Source of the DNA: Laetiporus sulphureus 93-53
Lineage: Eukaryota > Basidiomycota > Agaricomycetes > Polyporales > Laetiporaceae
Length of the DNA stretch: 64,000 nucleotides
Direction of reading: 5' to 3'
NCBI RefSeq assembly: GCF_001632365.1
Contig: NW_024468510.1
Span: 711,530 to 775,529, forward strand
Below, in pieces: positions 12,588-25,939 of the stretch. Numbering within the stretch: the stretch's first letter is position 1; each line of letters begins with the position of its first letter. The position numbers were made by a program, and so were the translations under genes. The notes below the pieces were generated by a model, which saw only the letters and a list, made by a program, of their open reading frames with translations, was not told where the DNA came from and did not search any database.

Positions 12588-13564
12588 GGTGAGTCCAGAC
12601 TGCTACGGGCAAAGTAGAATGTCGAAGACAGCGCGACAGGGCACGAGGAAATGTTGGGTTTTTATCAAGAACGAACGGATCGGCACGAGACGATGCCGGG
12701 ACGGTGCCATGGCTTGAGATGAGCTAGGGGGTCCCTAAGCGGGCCTGCGTGCCGAGACGGCCAATGCTCTCCGCCAGCTTTTCCTACTTGCCTGATTTGG
12801 GACTGTGTCTTCCTTTTTAGGAGCGTGCGACGATCGAGGCCACGCGCGCGATGCCTTTGCTCGGCAGGCCCATTGCGCCGTACGCGGGACGCCACCGTCG
12901 CGTAGAGGGCTCTCCTCGTCTTGTTCATCTCTTTGCCACCGTCCAGACCTATCTTGGCTCCTTCCCCAGGGCAAGCCGTTGCCAGGGCCGACGAGATGCC
13001 CCCGTCCTCACTCCGCGACGCCGAATTGCGTGTGCATCTGGCCTTGAAATTTTCACGATACGGCATCCTCAAGCCGTCGAACTTCGTCAATTTAGCCTCC
13101 AATCAGATGAGCAATAAGAAAGCTTTGCAACCCAAAGCAAAGCGCAAGAAACACTGACCTTGGATAGGAGGGGCTAGGCCATCACGTGAAGAGACATGAT
13201 CGTGCTGCGCACACCTGGACCACAAGTGCTCTGTGAAAAGTCCATCAATACAGCTCCGTCCGGCGCACCACTCTTGGTTCCGCTACCGCAGCGACTCGCC
13301 AGTCTCGCCTGGCTTATTCAGAGAGATACCAGCGGAACCTGGGACTCTGGGATATCAACGAGCACTACAAGGTAGCCAAGCAGGTGTATTCTGATTTAAA
13401 GGGAAGTCACCTGCTGATGGTTTGCATCATCTCAGGAACAATTATCTGAACAGCTATGTATATTAGCCGTATAATGAACACAAGCGAATCACCAAAGATG
13501 TCCATAATCCTGGAGGCTGAGCATGCACCGCCTTTACCTAATCGTACAATCCCAATCCTATGCC
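12588..13564. other. Intergenic, no recognised gene
   Basis: This stretch holds the chitin deacetylase promoter and the 3' flank of TFIIF alpha. A 145-codon minus-strand frame at 13102-12665 and overlapping plus-strand frames near 12800-13160 lack any family motif and are probably chance. No repeat or RNA gene was seen. Confidence 0.35.
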
Positions 13565-15847
13565 TCACGACGCAGCCGGGCTTACCGCCTGCGACGTCGG
13601 CGATGCACCTCCTGCCCCCGGCCCAGGGCCCACCGCGTCCCGATATGCCGGCCTCAGCACCAGCACCCCCAGCCGAAGGTGAGCCACCTCCTTCACCAGT
13701 GCAGTGAATCGCACCTTCTTCGCCTCATCCGTCAGCCATGGCGTGAAATGGTGAATGCAGTCCCGCGTCGTCGCGCCCGGCGTGTCTCGCAGCCACTCGA
13801 TGACCATCCGATCCTCCAGCTCCGTCGTCGGTGGCGGCGCATGACTCCTGCGCTTCTTCTTCGGTGCGCCCTGCGTAGATCCAGCACCGCTAGGGCCAAC
13901 GGGCCCACCGGTGCCGTCATCCGTCGCCTTCCGTTTGATGGAGGGCTTGCCGTTTGCAAGCGGCGACGTTGGCGAGGTCGGGCTCGTCATACGGCCCGCC
14001 AGTGGCGATGTGGGACGCATGCCAGTGCCAGGAATGGGCACCTTGGGCATCTTCGGGCTCGTCGCGCGCTTCGCGACGATCGAGTGCCCGCCGTGCCCAG
14101 CGATGGGTGACGTCGGCCGCGACAGATCGAGCTGCGGTGACTCCGTCTTGACCTGCATTGGCGTCTTGGTACCGTTGATGTGCGTAGGCGTAGCTGAGGG
14201 CGTGGGGAAAGAGGTCGTTCCTTGGGAGGGCGTGCGTGGTTTAGGCGAGGGAGGGATGATTGCGGGACCGGTCTGGACGGGCACGGGCACTTCCTCCTCC
14301 TCCTCTTCGACCTGTGCATGGTGAGGGAACACGAAATAGATATGAATAGAGTGTGTGCACGTACCTCGCTAGCGTATGGATTCTCCTCCTCATCACTCTC
14401 CTCGTAGCCACCGTCCTTCTCCAGCTTCTGCAGCGTTTTCTGCAGCGTCTTGCCTGCACGGGTAAGGGTAGTCTCCTCTTCCTCTTCGCTCTCGTCAACG
14501 TACCCTTCCCGAGCCTTGTTCGCACTCTTGTATTCCTTCTTGAGCCGCTCCTACAAATGTCATATAAGGTGTGAATTCTGTGGAACAACGTAAGCGCAAA
14601 CAACCCACCTCGAGCTCCCTCGCCTCCTCGTCCTCCCGATCCTCCATATCCATCTTCTCTTCATCATCCGCGAACGTCTCCTCGAAATCCATCTCATCCA
14701 CATCACCCTCCGCCCCGAGCTCTCGCTTTATCTTGCGCTTACGCTCCTCGCCGTCCTCATCATCATCGCCGAACAGTCCAGCCATGCCGCTGTCAACTGT
14801 TCTTAATCGCCGGCCGCCCGGTCCGAGACTCGTGCTGGCCGTGACTGGTGCCACACTTCCCTCGCGCTCGGCCTTGAACAAAGCTTTCGTAGCATCAGAA
14901 GCATTCTGTCCGTATATGCGGCGGAGGACGCGCTCCGGCTCTTTGTTCTTCTGAATTTTGGCCATCTAAAGTCGAACGGTGATTAGTAAGACGACATTTA
15001 AATCCATGAGCGGGGCATGCAAAGAGTCGATTAGACATACCAATGCTTCTACCTCCTCTAACTGCATAGGGACGCGGTAATTCGGCTGCCTCTGGAACTT
15101 GTACCATCGATGCGCAGGGACAAACTTGAATATATCATTCGCAGCCGGCATGAACATGGCAAACAGCTCCGCTTTAGACACCTCCTCCATCTTCCCGATC
15201 CATGTCTCCTTCCCAGACGCATCCTCCATCACCCACGGGTAACGCTCCTCCTTCCGTAGCTGCCGAGTCTCCTCGGGTACCAGGTACACCTGCCTCGTCT
15301 TCTTCTGGAACCGCTTCTTCTGCGGCGCCTTCTCCTTGTCCTTCCCTTTGTCCCCTCCGTTCGCCTGCGTCTCCCCAGAACGTATTGGCCGCCCCTCCGA
15401 GTCCACCATAACCATCTTCCCATCAGGCCCTATCACAGGCTTCCCGTCGGGGCCCAGCATGGGCCCGACCGCCTGTGGGACCGCCGCCGCTACACTATCG
15501 TCCACCTCGCGCCGCGGCTCCTTCCTATTCAGCCGGACTGGCGTCGTCCACTTCGTGATATCGATGTTCTTGCGCGAGTCAAACTTCATGATGTCGTACT
15601 TCCACCCGTTCAGCGCGGACGACATCAGGCGGAACTCGGAGTAGGGACCGTCGGGCAGCGGCGTCATCTCATCGTCGTCGTCCTCCTTCTTCTGCGGCTT
15701 CGGCTCGCGCGGACGCGCCGGCTGCGATGGTTTGCCCGGTGAAGGGGATCGTCCGGCCTCTGACTCAGTCTTGGGAGCTGCTGCCGCCGCTGGTTTTTTC
15801 TTCTTCTGGTGGAAGAGAAGGGCCATACCCGTAGCTTTAGGCGCCAT
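13565..15847 (-). CDS. TFG1: Transcription initiation factor IIF subunit alpha (RAP74/Tfg1)
   Basis: Large subunit of TFIIF, the RNA polymerase II partner needed for initiation and early elongation in the nucleus. Four exons join in frame: 15847-15041, 14965-14609, 14550-14365 and 14311-13565, giving 698 aa. The N-terminal half holds the RAP74 dimerisation region: YSEFRLMSSALNGWKYDIMK, YPWVMEDASGKETWIGKMEE and FVPAHRWYKFQ. The middle is acidic and lysine-rich, followed by a long Pro/Ser/Thr linker with repeated SPTSP-like units. The C-terminus is a winged-helix domain (EDRMVIEWLRDTPGATTRDC), as in RAP74. An upstream in-frame ATG exists at 15886, but MAPKATGMALLF gives a more typical start. 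No defect is seen. Confidence 0.95.
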
Positions 15848-16492
15848 GGCTGTGTCTTTAGTCTGTCTGATCTCGAGAAAGCACACGGCTGGAAAATGTG
15901 AGCGATCTGCTCGTTCTATAAATGCCTGAGGGCGCGCAGGCGGATATCAAGGAAGATCGGTAGGCGGGCTGGTGACGGCTCCAGTTAGAGCATGGCTATG
16001 GCTGAGCGCGACGACGCGCTGCCCTTAAGCTCGATCTCCGCTCCAATTGCAAAGTGTGCCGCCCAGTGTGACAAACGTGACAAAGCAAATCAGGTGCGCG
16101 TCGATCGTGGGCGTGACGGGCTTAGAGATAGAGTACCTCAATCCATGTATGTGTGTTTGATGCGTGCGTAGCGACAAGATAATGAAAATGTTGTGTAAAA
16201 CTACTACAGAAACACTTGCGGGGCATCTAAAAACATAGAATGTCCGTCACTCGTACCATAATTAAGTGGACACGGAGCTCAGGCTCCATAAGAGTCATTA
16301 CTTTCGTATCCACAAATGCAATGCCAGTGCAATGAGAACATACACAGCCCAATCCACGTCCCTGAGAGTAGCATCGACGTCATGGTCAAGGCCGGAATAC
16401 GGCATCGCATAAGGGATTCATCATACCTTTCAATACCAAGACATAACCGGTGCACGACAACAACACAGCGGCCAACACACCGAAACACGATC
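15848..16492. other. Intergenic, TFIIF alpha promoter
   Basis: Both neighbours are on the minus strand, so this is the TFIIF alpha promoter and the bHLH gene's 3' flank. No coding frame with features, no repeat and no RNA gene was seen. Confidence 0.4.
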
Positions 16493-18648
16493 CTATGACG
16501 GCGTATCCGTCCTTGGCATTGGCGCACCTGGCCCCCCACCACCGGACGCGCTCGAAGGCTGTCCACCCGAGGGCGGGCCAGGCGGGAATACGTTCTCGGA
16601 CGAACCTGGCCGCGAGAGGGATGGCTGAGCGGAGGCAGAGTGGGGCTGGTGCGACGAATGAGGTCCTTGGTGCTGGGACGCCGCCTGGTGAGGCTGTGGT
16701 GGCGGCCCAGAGGGGGGAACAGGATGAGGATACGTAGGGACACCCACGGGTGCGTGTGTATACACGACAGCCTGGGGGCCACCGGGAAAGGGAGGCGGCA
16801 TCCCGTGTCGAAGATTGTCCAACTCGTGTCGTAGCATGTCGATCTCGCGGCTCATGTCTTGGTGACTCTGCTTCAGCGTGACGATGAAGTCGATCGCTAT
16901 CGCGAGAGATTTATTGAGAGGCGTGAGCGGTCGACGTTCGAAATGTTAGCACATACCTTTGCTGAGGATCTCCCACTTGCTCGCCTTCATCCCTCTGTCC
17001 GCAGGAAGCTGGTCACGAAGCTCGTCAAAGAGATCCTTCATCTCCTTCCGTCTCTTCCTCTCCGCAAGCTTGTGCGATACACGGAGCTCGGGGGAACGCG
17101 AATAGGGTGTGGATCCAGGCTCCTTGAGGGAATGGTGGGTCTGCTGTAGAGAGACATCCTCGCTCTTTGCGCCGCCTGCAGGAGGAACGGATGAAGGGCC
17201 GGCGAGGTTGTTGGCGCCTGATTGGTCTGCGGCACGTACACGCGACGGAGGACGGGAGCGTGACCTGAGAACGCGCGTTGGACCTGTGGATGGCGGGGGA
17301 GCGGGCAAATTTTCTGGAGCGATGTTTGGGGCAGACATTCGGCGATCCTGAGGAAAGGGGACGGGAGGCATGATGGCGAGAGGATCGTAAGGGTGGGCAG
17401 GAGCGGCCATATTAACGGTGGCCTCGTTCTGCATGGGGTCGCCTGCCGCCTGATCGGGATGCTGAGGGGTGGCAGCCTGAGGCCACGCGAAAGTAGCGAT
17501 GCCTCCAGGAGGTCGGCCATGTGGCGGATCGGCAAACGCCGGACCTGGCGTGGAGTAGCCACCCAACGGCGTGCTTGCAAACGTCGAGCTCATCTCCCGC
17601 CTCTCAGCTCCCCACCACGACGACCCTCCTCCCACTCTCGCATCCACAGACGTTCGACGATCATACAAACTCAGCTGTGCAATTTTCGTGTCAAACGTCG
17701 ATCCTCGCCGCTTCGACGCAGGCCCTCCACCAGCCACGTTCTCTCCGCCCGACGTCCCTGGCCCAATGAGCAGCGAATCAACGCTATCGGGCCCAGGCAC
17801 ACGCGGCCTTTGCTCTATTGATATCTTGCGTTTCGTACCTTAAGGCAAGAGAAGGTGAGCATCTGTCCCCGGATCATAGGAGGCGTTAAAGTACCAGTCG
17901 CAATCGAGTCTCGCCGCGCACTGTATTCCACCTCTCCGGACTCACGGCTCGTTTGCGGATGCTGAGAAGCGCCCCGCTCACGCTCACGGTCTTGCGAATC
18001 AACGTCCATATTGTCAGTCCCCTTCACCCTACTCGACTCTGCGAACAAACCCGAACTCGCTAAGCTGCTCCGCACGTGGATCGTAGCGCTAGTGTTACCT
18101 CCAGTGATACCTTCTGAGGGGCCAGACATACTTCTCTCAGGTCCACCGCCAGAGTCTCGCGTCCCATCACTCAAGCCGGGCCTTTTACTCGCGTCAGCGG
18201 AAGATGATCGTAACGGCCTCCTGCTGGATTGGCTACTGTTGCTTCCCGAACTTTGTGTTGATGCTTCCCCAAACCTGAAAGGCGACGCAGGGCGGACTAG
18301 TGCTGGAAGGCCCGGAAGACCCGGAAGACCTCGCGAACGCGTATCGTGAGATGTCGGCGGTGCGGAGAAGCCAGTGCCGGGTGGCGAGTTCAAGTGTCGG
18401 AGGGACGCTGGAAGGGTGGCGACGGCGCCGGTGTTAGTCATGTGTGAGTGAAGCGTTGGGCCAGCGTGCAGCGAGGGGTCTGTGATGGATCCTCTCCGCT
18501 GATTTTGGAGGTATGCTAGAGGGGCAAGAGGCGTGACGGGCGAATGTCGGGAACCGATGATACGCGGGGACGCGGCGTTGTTCTGAGTACCCCCGGAATT
18601 GGGAGCCGGACCGCCAGTCGAAGAGCAAGGTATGCCTGTTGGCTCCAT
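16493..18648 (-). CDS. Basic helix-loop-helix transcription factor
   Basis: Nuclear bHLH regulator that should bind E-box DNA as a dimer. Three exons join in frame: 18648-17895, 17838-16957 and 16896-16493, giving 679 aa. The first 480 or so residues are low-complexity Ser/Pro/Gly/Thr. The basic region reads [13 protein letters not shown], with the His-Glu-Arg pattern of CACGTG-binding proteins (residues H, E and R in [10 protein letters not shown]). Helix 1 follows ([11 protein letters not shown]), then a loop with [11 protein letters not shown] and helix 2 (IDFIVTLK). A short coiled coil ([18 protein letters not shown]) and a Pro/Gln/Ser tail end the protein. The first intron is 56 nt with a tgctcac branch site. 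An in-frame ATG at 18789 would add 47 residues. Target genes cannot be read from sequence. Fungal sterol, phosphate and morphogenesis regulators share this domain. Confidence 0.9.
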
Positions 18649-19553
18649 AGTTGTGTGTAAGGGGGAGTCTGCGGACGAGGGAGTAGAGGGAACTCGGGCA
18701 GCTTTTAGCTTGATGCCCGTACTCGAATCTGGATGGTTGAGGAAGAGAACCTCGACGCGTGGCTGCCACACGTCCCACGTGGCTATCATAGTACGCTACC
18801 TCAAATAGGTACATTGTATGATCGCGTCTCTGCGAAGTCTCTTGAACGGTTGGCGTTTTTCACAATGCACAACAGTTCGCTTGTCAACGGAGACTTGGCT
18901 GGGACAATTCTGGCAGCCCTCCCCAGATACGCATGCGCAATTCGAGGTTCCAAAACGACTGCCGCGATTTCAATCTATCATCGTTCGTGACATCCGTGCG
19001 ATATTATCGATCGTACATAACCCCACTGTGTCCGCACCCGCCCACGTTTTTTGTTGAACGTCGCTATCGAATTTGGCGCGAGAAGGAGACGGAGGCATGC
19101 ACAATCATTGCGGCAGACGATTGGATTGGAGAGCGGCTTGGTGCACATGCTCGACTTCGAATTCTATTTGATCGCGCCTTTCTAATGGTAGCCTATTCTG
19201 GAACGTTGAAACATCAATCTATGATCACCAGACTACCGAGTGGTTCAGGGACGATTGTGCACCGCAATTTCGCACACTTCATGCCGGTGAGATGACTCGA
19301 TATCTTCAGAAACTCCGTAAATCAAGCTCAATCAATACGAGACTAGAAAGATTATGGTCGTGATTGGTGGTCAGTTGCAGGCAATGAACACGCTGCAAAA
19401 CTCCATGGAGGGAAAAGAAGTCGCTCGAGGAGGCTGCGGCGCTCGCATGCTGCGCACCTGCTGGCTCACTCAGCGACAACGCTAATAAAACGTGTTTGGC
19501 CCATTGCGACAATCCAGTAAAGTACATTGGCATGCGGGGTAATTGTTTGTAGG
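18649..19553. other. Intergenic, bHLH promoter and Elg1 3' flank
   Basis: No gene was recognised. Plus-strand frames of 80-120 codons near 18730-19295 have no features. The region is AT-richer than the flanking coding sequence. Confidence 0.4.
18776..18781. promoter_or_regulatory. CACGTG E-box upstream of the bHLH gene
   Basis: A perfect palindromic CACGTG lies 128 bases before the preferred bHLH start codon. The encoded basic region has the residues that favour this core, so self-regulation is possible. A six-base site can occur by chance. If the longer start at 18789 is used, the site falls inside the coding sequence. Confidence 0.35.
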
Positions 19554-22500
19554 TCATGGAACTGATAGTGCGGTACGCAATAGCGTCATCCGACTATCCT
19601 CGCTGATTGGTATGTTGCGGACAGCCGCAAAGGATTTTTGACTGTTCCGAGTTTTGCGCGTACCTTCCCTTGCCGCTTGTGATCCCGCATAGGTTGCTTC
19701 ATTGGCGTCATCGAGGGCAACCATGTACCTCACCCACGGACCATAGTCAAGAGATGTCGCCCCGTTGTTCATCAGGACGTCTTCGGGAATGTGAAGCTGC
19801 CGCAAGATGGCAACTATCTGCTTTGCATAATCCCGAGCAGAACTGACACAGCCTTGATGGTCTGCCGGCAGGTTGCACACGGATTGCAGGCTGTTTTCGT
19901 ATTCCGAAAGTGCTTCTCGAACCATCAAGTCATCTTGGTGATAATAGCTTTGGTTCATGGGCAACGTTGCATCGGCGGTGAACGCATCCTCGCGGAGGAT
20001 TGTATAGCCCAACTCATCGTCCGCTTCGTGTGAAGTGACGGCCATTGACTCCTGAGAAAACACAGTCAGGGACGAACGACCATAATCAGGAAACAACACA
20101 CCGTGAGGACGGCTGCAAATCGTCGGCGCAAATAACAATCCACGAAGGAGGGGACGTCTTCACATTGTCCCAATTGCCGAAATATTGGTAGGTCTTCGTT
20201 TCCTTCACCGTCCTTGTCGCCTGAGCGGATAGAATTCTGACGAAACGAAAGAGGTCCAGGCTTCCTATCGGTGTCGCCGTCTGAACGGTTTTCACCCAAT
20301 GAGCCAATAGCAATCTGCCTTGGTATCTGTCCGAATTGAAGGCTGAGCAGACCGCTCCTCAAGTCGGAGTTGCGAGTGAAAGGATGGGATGCTTCACCCT
20401 CGACGTCTCCACATGAGTGGTCATCCATGTTCCCAAGCAGCCGAGATATTACTGATCGTTTGAGGGGACGATTCTCAACCATAGATATGGATTGCAAATA
20501 CGACGTTAGCAAAGGGGCTGGACACGGGGCAAATGTGAGAATCTCTTGCAAGGGGAGGTCATTAACGGGAACCAAGGCCAAGTCTGAAGATGTATTAGCA
20601 TGCGTGTCAAACGGTGACAAAATCGGGGATCCTCACCATTACAAGTTAGCACGACAGGCCTCCGACAGTCCTTGATGATATTAATCAATGCTGGCCAGAA
20701 GTTCGCGTCACTCGCGTACAATATGTCCACTTCTTCGACGAGGATGATGGATTGTGAGACACAGGTGTGCTCCGAAAATGTTCCCACTTCAGAGCCGTCT
20801 ACTGAGTCATTCCATTGGTTGCCGTCTGCACTAGCGCGTTCCATCTCGGAATCGACACGCTTTAGTCCACGGCGACCCGTTCTGTTGCGTTCTCGCACAT
20901 TATTTGCAATCACCTCTGGAGTATCCGTGCTGTCATCCCCGATGTAGGGTGCTTTTTGCTGACGTCGCGTCTGCTTCACAAGATGATTCTTGCCCACCTC
21001 CCCGATAAGCTTGTTCAGTGCTGCTCCGCTCCGTTCCCCGATTCCAGGGTAGACCTCGAACACGTCCCAACCGAGTTCGTCCGCACACGCGTAAACGGCC
21101 GCGGTCTTACCGCAGCCACAGGGTCCACTGAGCAGGATAGTGTTGTGCACCAGATCGCCGAGCTGAGGCGTAGAATATGTGAAATCATGGATAGTGTCGG
21201 CATGTAGTTCGGTAGTTGGCACGTGGAGTTGGGATGGTACCTCATCATCAGCTTCTCCGGAGGCACGTTGCAAGCATGCAAACGTCCGCTGGCAGAACGT
21301 GAATTCGTCTTCGCTCTCGGCCTCTGAGCAGTCCGTCTCGGATGCACCGCCCGTAACCCAGACGGTCTCTGGCTCCTCTGAGCTCAGCCTCCGTCGCCTT
21401 TTGCGTTTGTCGACTTGACGTAGTATTCTGGGCCTTTTGATGCCTCGTGAGATGTTCTGGGCTCGTCCCTTCTTCCTAGTGCCTCGACCGGAGTCCGCGC
21501 TTCGTGCATCGGTGTCTCCGGTTGGGTTTGCGTCTATGTGCAACCTTAGCGCAAGTAACCATGCCCTCAAGTAGAGCGCACGATCCTCATTACCGAGGAC
21601 CTCGTCGGCACGTCGAGGTCGCCACTTGTCTGTCCACAGCTCCTGCGGAGCACTTAATGGGTCTAGATTTCTGGTGTGTGGGTTCTGTAGAAGACGATGA
21701 ATAGCTGGATATGTTCGATGTGCCAAAGGAATCTCATTCAGGATTTCCTCCGAGGAGCTGTTGTCTGATAGTGCCGTAACGTCTGTGAAGTGCGACGCAG
21801 AATGTGCATCACGAGTGTCGCCATCCATGTTCATAAATGCTCTTAAAGGTAGCATCTCCATTGAGCTGCCGATTTGCAAAATTGAACTTTGAGATTGTAA
21901 TGAACGGGTGGTGGATTCATTAGATCGTCTGAGTGTCACTGTGATAAGTTGGGGAGGGCTATGCTCGAGGGAAAGAGGTCTGAGGCGAGGAGATCGGCGG
22001 CCAATTCGCAAAGGAGGCGCAGAGAAATTAGATTGCGGCCCTCGAACGTGTTGCGTGTCAGCCTCAGGGTACGGCACAGTGTCCACTTTGCGTTTGTGGC
22101 TCAAGGCGACAAGTGAGGTGGGAGCATCTGATACGCTCACGGTGGGAGAAGACATAGCCCTGCCTGCGCGAGCCGCAAAGATCGGGTATACAGGTCTGGA
22201 TGTGACTCCTGTATCGTCAAAATGCTCAGTCGGACCCGAGTCGAGGACAATCGGAGTATCAAGACTTGTCCCTTCAAACACAGATGACACACTATCTTTC
22301 GACATGCGAGATCTCAGAGAGTGATATTGTTTTGGACGGAGGGACATTTTGGTTGTGTTGATCGTAGTATACGACTTGCCTGGCGTCATTTAGCATGAGC
22401 ACCGCGCTATCAGGGTCGAGAGAATATACATTGCAGTCACACACCTTGCTCGGCTTTAGAGTTCTCCATGTTACGGCCAATCACAGATTCCGCATTCGTA

Positions 22501-22793
22501 GATACTGGACTGGATGGTTGCGGGGGGAGTTTGGCCGCTTCCGCCTGACTAGAAGTCTCAGTCTCGGCATCCTCTTCAGAGCCGTGGACTTCGGTGCTCA
22601 AATCCAGGGAATCAGTCTTATAGGAAGCATCCTTTACGGCAAATAGTTTGCGAAGTGACGTTTGGGTCATCTGCACAACGTGTCGCCCGGATTGTCAGTT
22701 GAACGTGTCCAAGACCGGGCTATAGTGGTGGAGACGGACCGCTTTCGCGTTCTTTGCCTTTCGCGGTGGTATCCGCTTCCTAGGTTCGGACAT
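19554..22793 (-). CDS. ELG1: Elg1/ATAD5-like PCNA-unloading RFC-type ATPase
   Basis: Large subunit of the alternative clamp loader that takes PCNA off DNA after replication. Five exons join in frame: 22793-22716, 22670-22445, 22379-20637, 20583-20102 and 20051-19554, giving about 1008 aa. After a disordered N-terminus comes ELWTDKWRPRRADEVLGNE, then Walker A GPCGCGKTAAVYACADELGW, ERSGAALNKLIGEVG, Walker B IILVEEVDILYASD and the sensor segment PVVLTCND. DLALVPVNDLPLQEIL starts the C-terminal RFC collar. The second exon starts MTQTSLRKLF, which resembles a PCNA-interacting box, fitting the family. The first intron is the weak point: without it a TGA interrupts the frame. A 45-nt (GTCTTG) or 69-nt (GTCCGT) intron with a CTGAC branch site removes the TGA in frame. 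Confidence 0.92.
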
Positions 22794-22985
22794 AGTTGTC
22801 AGTGGCGGTCTAGCGTAAACTGTGGCTGCGGGTGGTTGGACGCGAAGACGCGACGCGCTTGGGGCGCGTCCCACTGCTGCGTGGCTGATCACGTCCACGT
22901 TTAGATCGAGATCTACAGCCACCAGGCCGATACCCGGGCCCGTGGCGGCCAACTCCGATTTCACTCTTTTCCATGTTTTTGCTGC
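22794..22985. promoter_or_regulatory. Shared divergent promoter, ELG1 / JmjC gene
   Basis: Only 192 bases separate the two start codons of head-to-head genes, so both promoters must overlap here. The stretch is GC-rich without a clear TATA box and holds a GATCGAGATC palindrome near 22905. Co-regulation is inferred from spacing only. Confidence 0.6.
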
Positions 22986-24452
<1,467 letters not shown>

Positions 24453-25939
24453 CAGAGGCACAGGTGCCCTTCTCGCTCCTTCTCGTTCGTGTGTTCGCGT
24501 GCCGGCAGAGGTATGCACGCGCGCTTTTTTGTCAGCTTCTTTATTCGTCTTGATGTTTTTGCGACTGGCTCGTATCCAATGACAATGAACGTGCGTACAC
24601 CAAGTGGAGAATTGGCCTATTTTGCGGCCAGATTTGACCATCGCAAGCATAAGTCTCGCACCTGTCTGGACCATCGAAAAGGCCGCAGTAGAGCCGCTAA
24701 GGCCAGCACGCGCCCATGTTCACAAGAGACTAGGTACGGAAGTCACGATAGAGTGACCAATCGGTTTCAACGACTGTGCGAATAAGCGATGGGCGCTGAT
24801 TAGCGGGAAACCCCCATTTGAATGTCAGCGCCCATCAATAGAACTTGAGAGCCGGCATTCGTCTCCCACCCTGCCTTCCAATTGAACCTTCGTGAACGTG
24901 ATCGTTGCTGACGCTCATGCCTATCAATAAAAGCCATTTTAAATCCGCAGACGGTGATCCGGTCGATAAGGGAATGCATGATGAAGAGAAGTCGGTTGTC
25001 TCCTGGCACGAGGATGAGAAATTGAGAATTGCATACATACGGGCGTCAGATTTAAGTTGCCCGACCTCGGTTTAGTATCCCAATAAGACAATATTGCTCG
25101 CGCCCATTTCCAGGCATGTGCACGATCTCATATATCAGCAACAACGGCCGGCACGTACAGAATGCTTGGACCCAATCACGGCAGCCGATCCCACCGTTAC
25201 TGGGCCGAGTTGCCCTTAGCATCTTTGATTGTTGAGTCACTCGCCGCTCCGTGAACTTCTCTCGCATCTGTTATCAAGCCCATCGACGCATGCCGCGGGA
25301 GGCCAGCATGTAAACAACTTGCTGCCGAAGCGAACCGTGACAGCATATGCGTATGCTTATGTGATGTAGAGTCAGGGTCGCAAAGTAGCTGCCGTGCGTT
25401 TCGCACAATCACCATGATGCAGCTGCGCTGTCGTATGGAATCACATTATACAGAGTGTAGAGACAAGTGCGGTAAAACAAGGCACTGAGTCTCCGATCAG
25501 AACGCTCGATTCTTCAACATTGTAATTTCACCACGGCGACGGAAGGAACGAAAATGTGATACACGGTGTTAAAGGGCAGTGGCTCAGGTCTTCCGTGCAA
25601 GCCTTGACGTATTCCTACAGCACGCCAGACCACAATTCTCTTGAAGCACCTGCCTATACGAGATGGTGCGATACTTTTCTGGAGCGTCAAGAAAAAATCA
25701 TATCGGCTTAACGGTGCAACATTGTATTTACGAGGCCACCCCAATATTGTCGTCGATGTCGACGATCGACGCTGATCGGCCAGTACTACGCATATGCCGG
25801 GGCCACGCTTCGCGGACACGCGACAATTGACTGATACGTTCACGTGACCCCGATTTAAGCATCAGAGACTCCAGCGATCTCGTTGGTCCAAAACGTACAG
25901 GTCGCAGTTTCCAATACTCACCAGTGACCGTCTACATCT
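24453..25939. other. Long intergenic region, no recognised gene
   Basis: About 1.5 kb lies between two plus-strand genes. Frames reach at most about 110 codons (25843-25514, minus) and show no known motif. One clear structure is present, a 12-bp perfect inverted repeat near 24.8 kb, listed separately. The last 300 bases are the NHP2 promoter. Confidence 0.4.
24788..24836. repeat. 12-bp perfect inverted repeat (hairpin-forming)
   Basis: GATGGGCGCTGA at 24788-24799 is repeated as its exact reverse complement at 24825-24836 with a 25-base spacer, so the transcript of either strand could fold a GC-rich stem. It lies 0.34 kb after the JmjC gene stop. A role in 3' end formation, or the remains of a small inverted-repeat element, are both possible. 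Confidence 0.55.

Noticed and set aside
12665..13102. 145-codon minus-strand open frame
   Set aside because: No domain, no splice continuation and arginine/lysine-rich chance composition; overlapping frames of similar length on the other strand.
17815..18789. Separate 324-codon gene upstream of the bHLH gene
   Set aside because: A 56-nt intron with normal signals joins it in phase to the bHLH exon, so it is the N-terminal part of the same protein.
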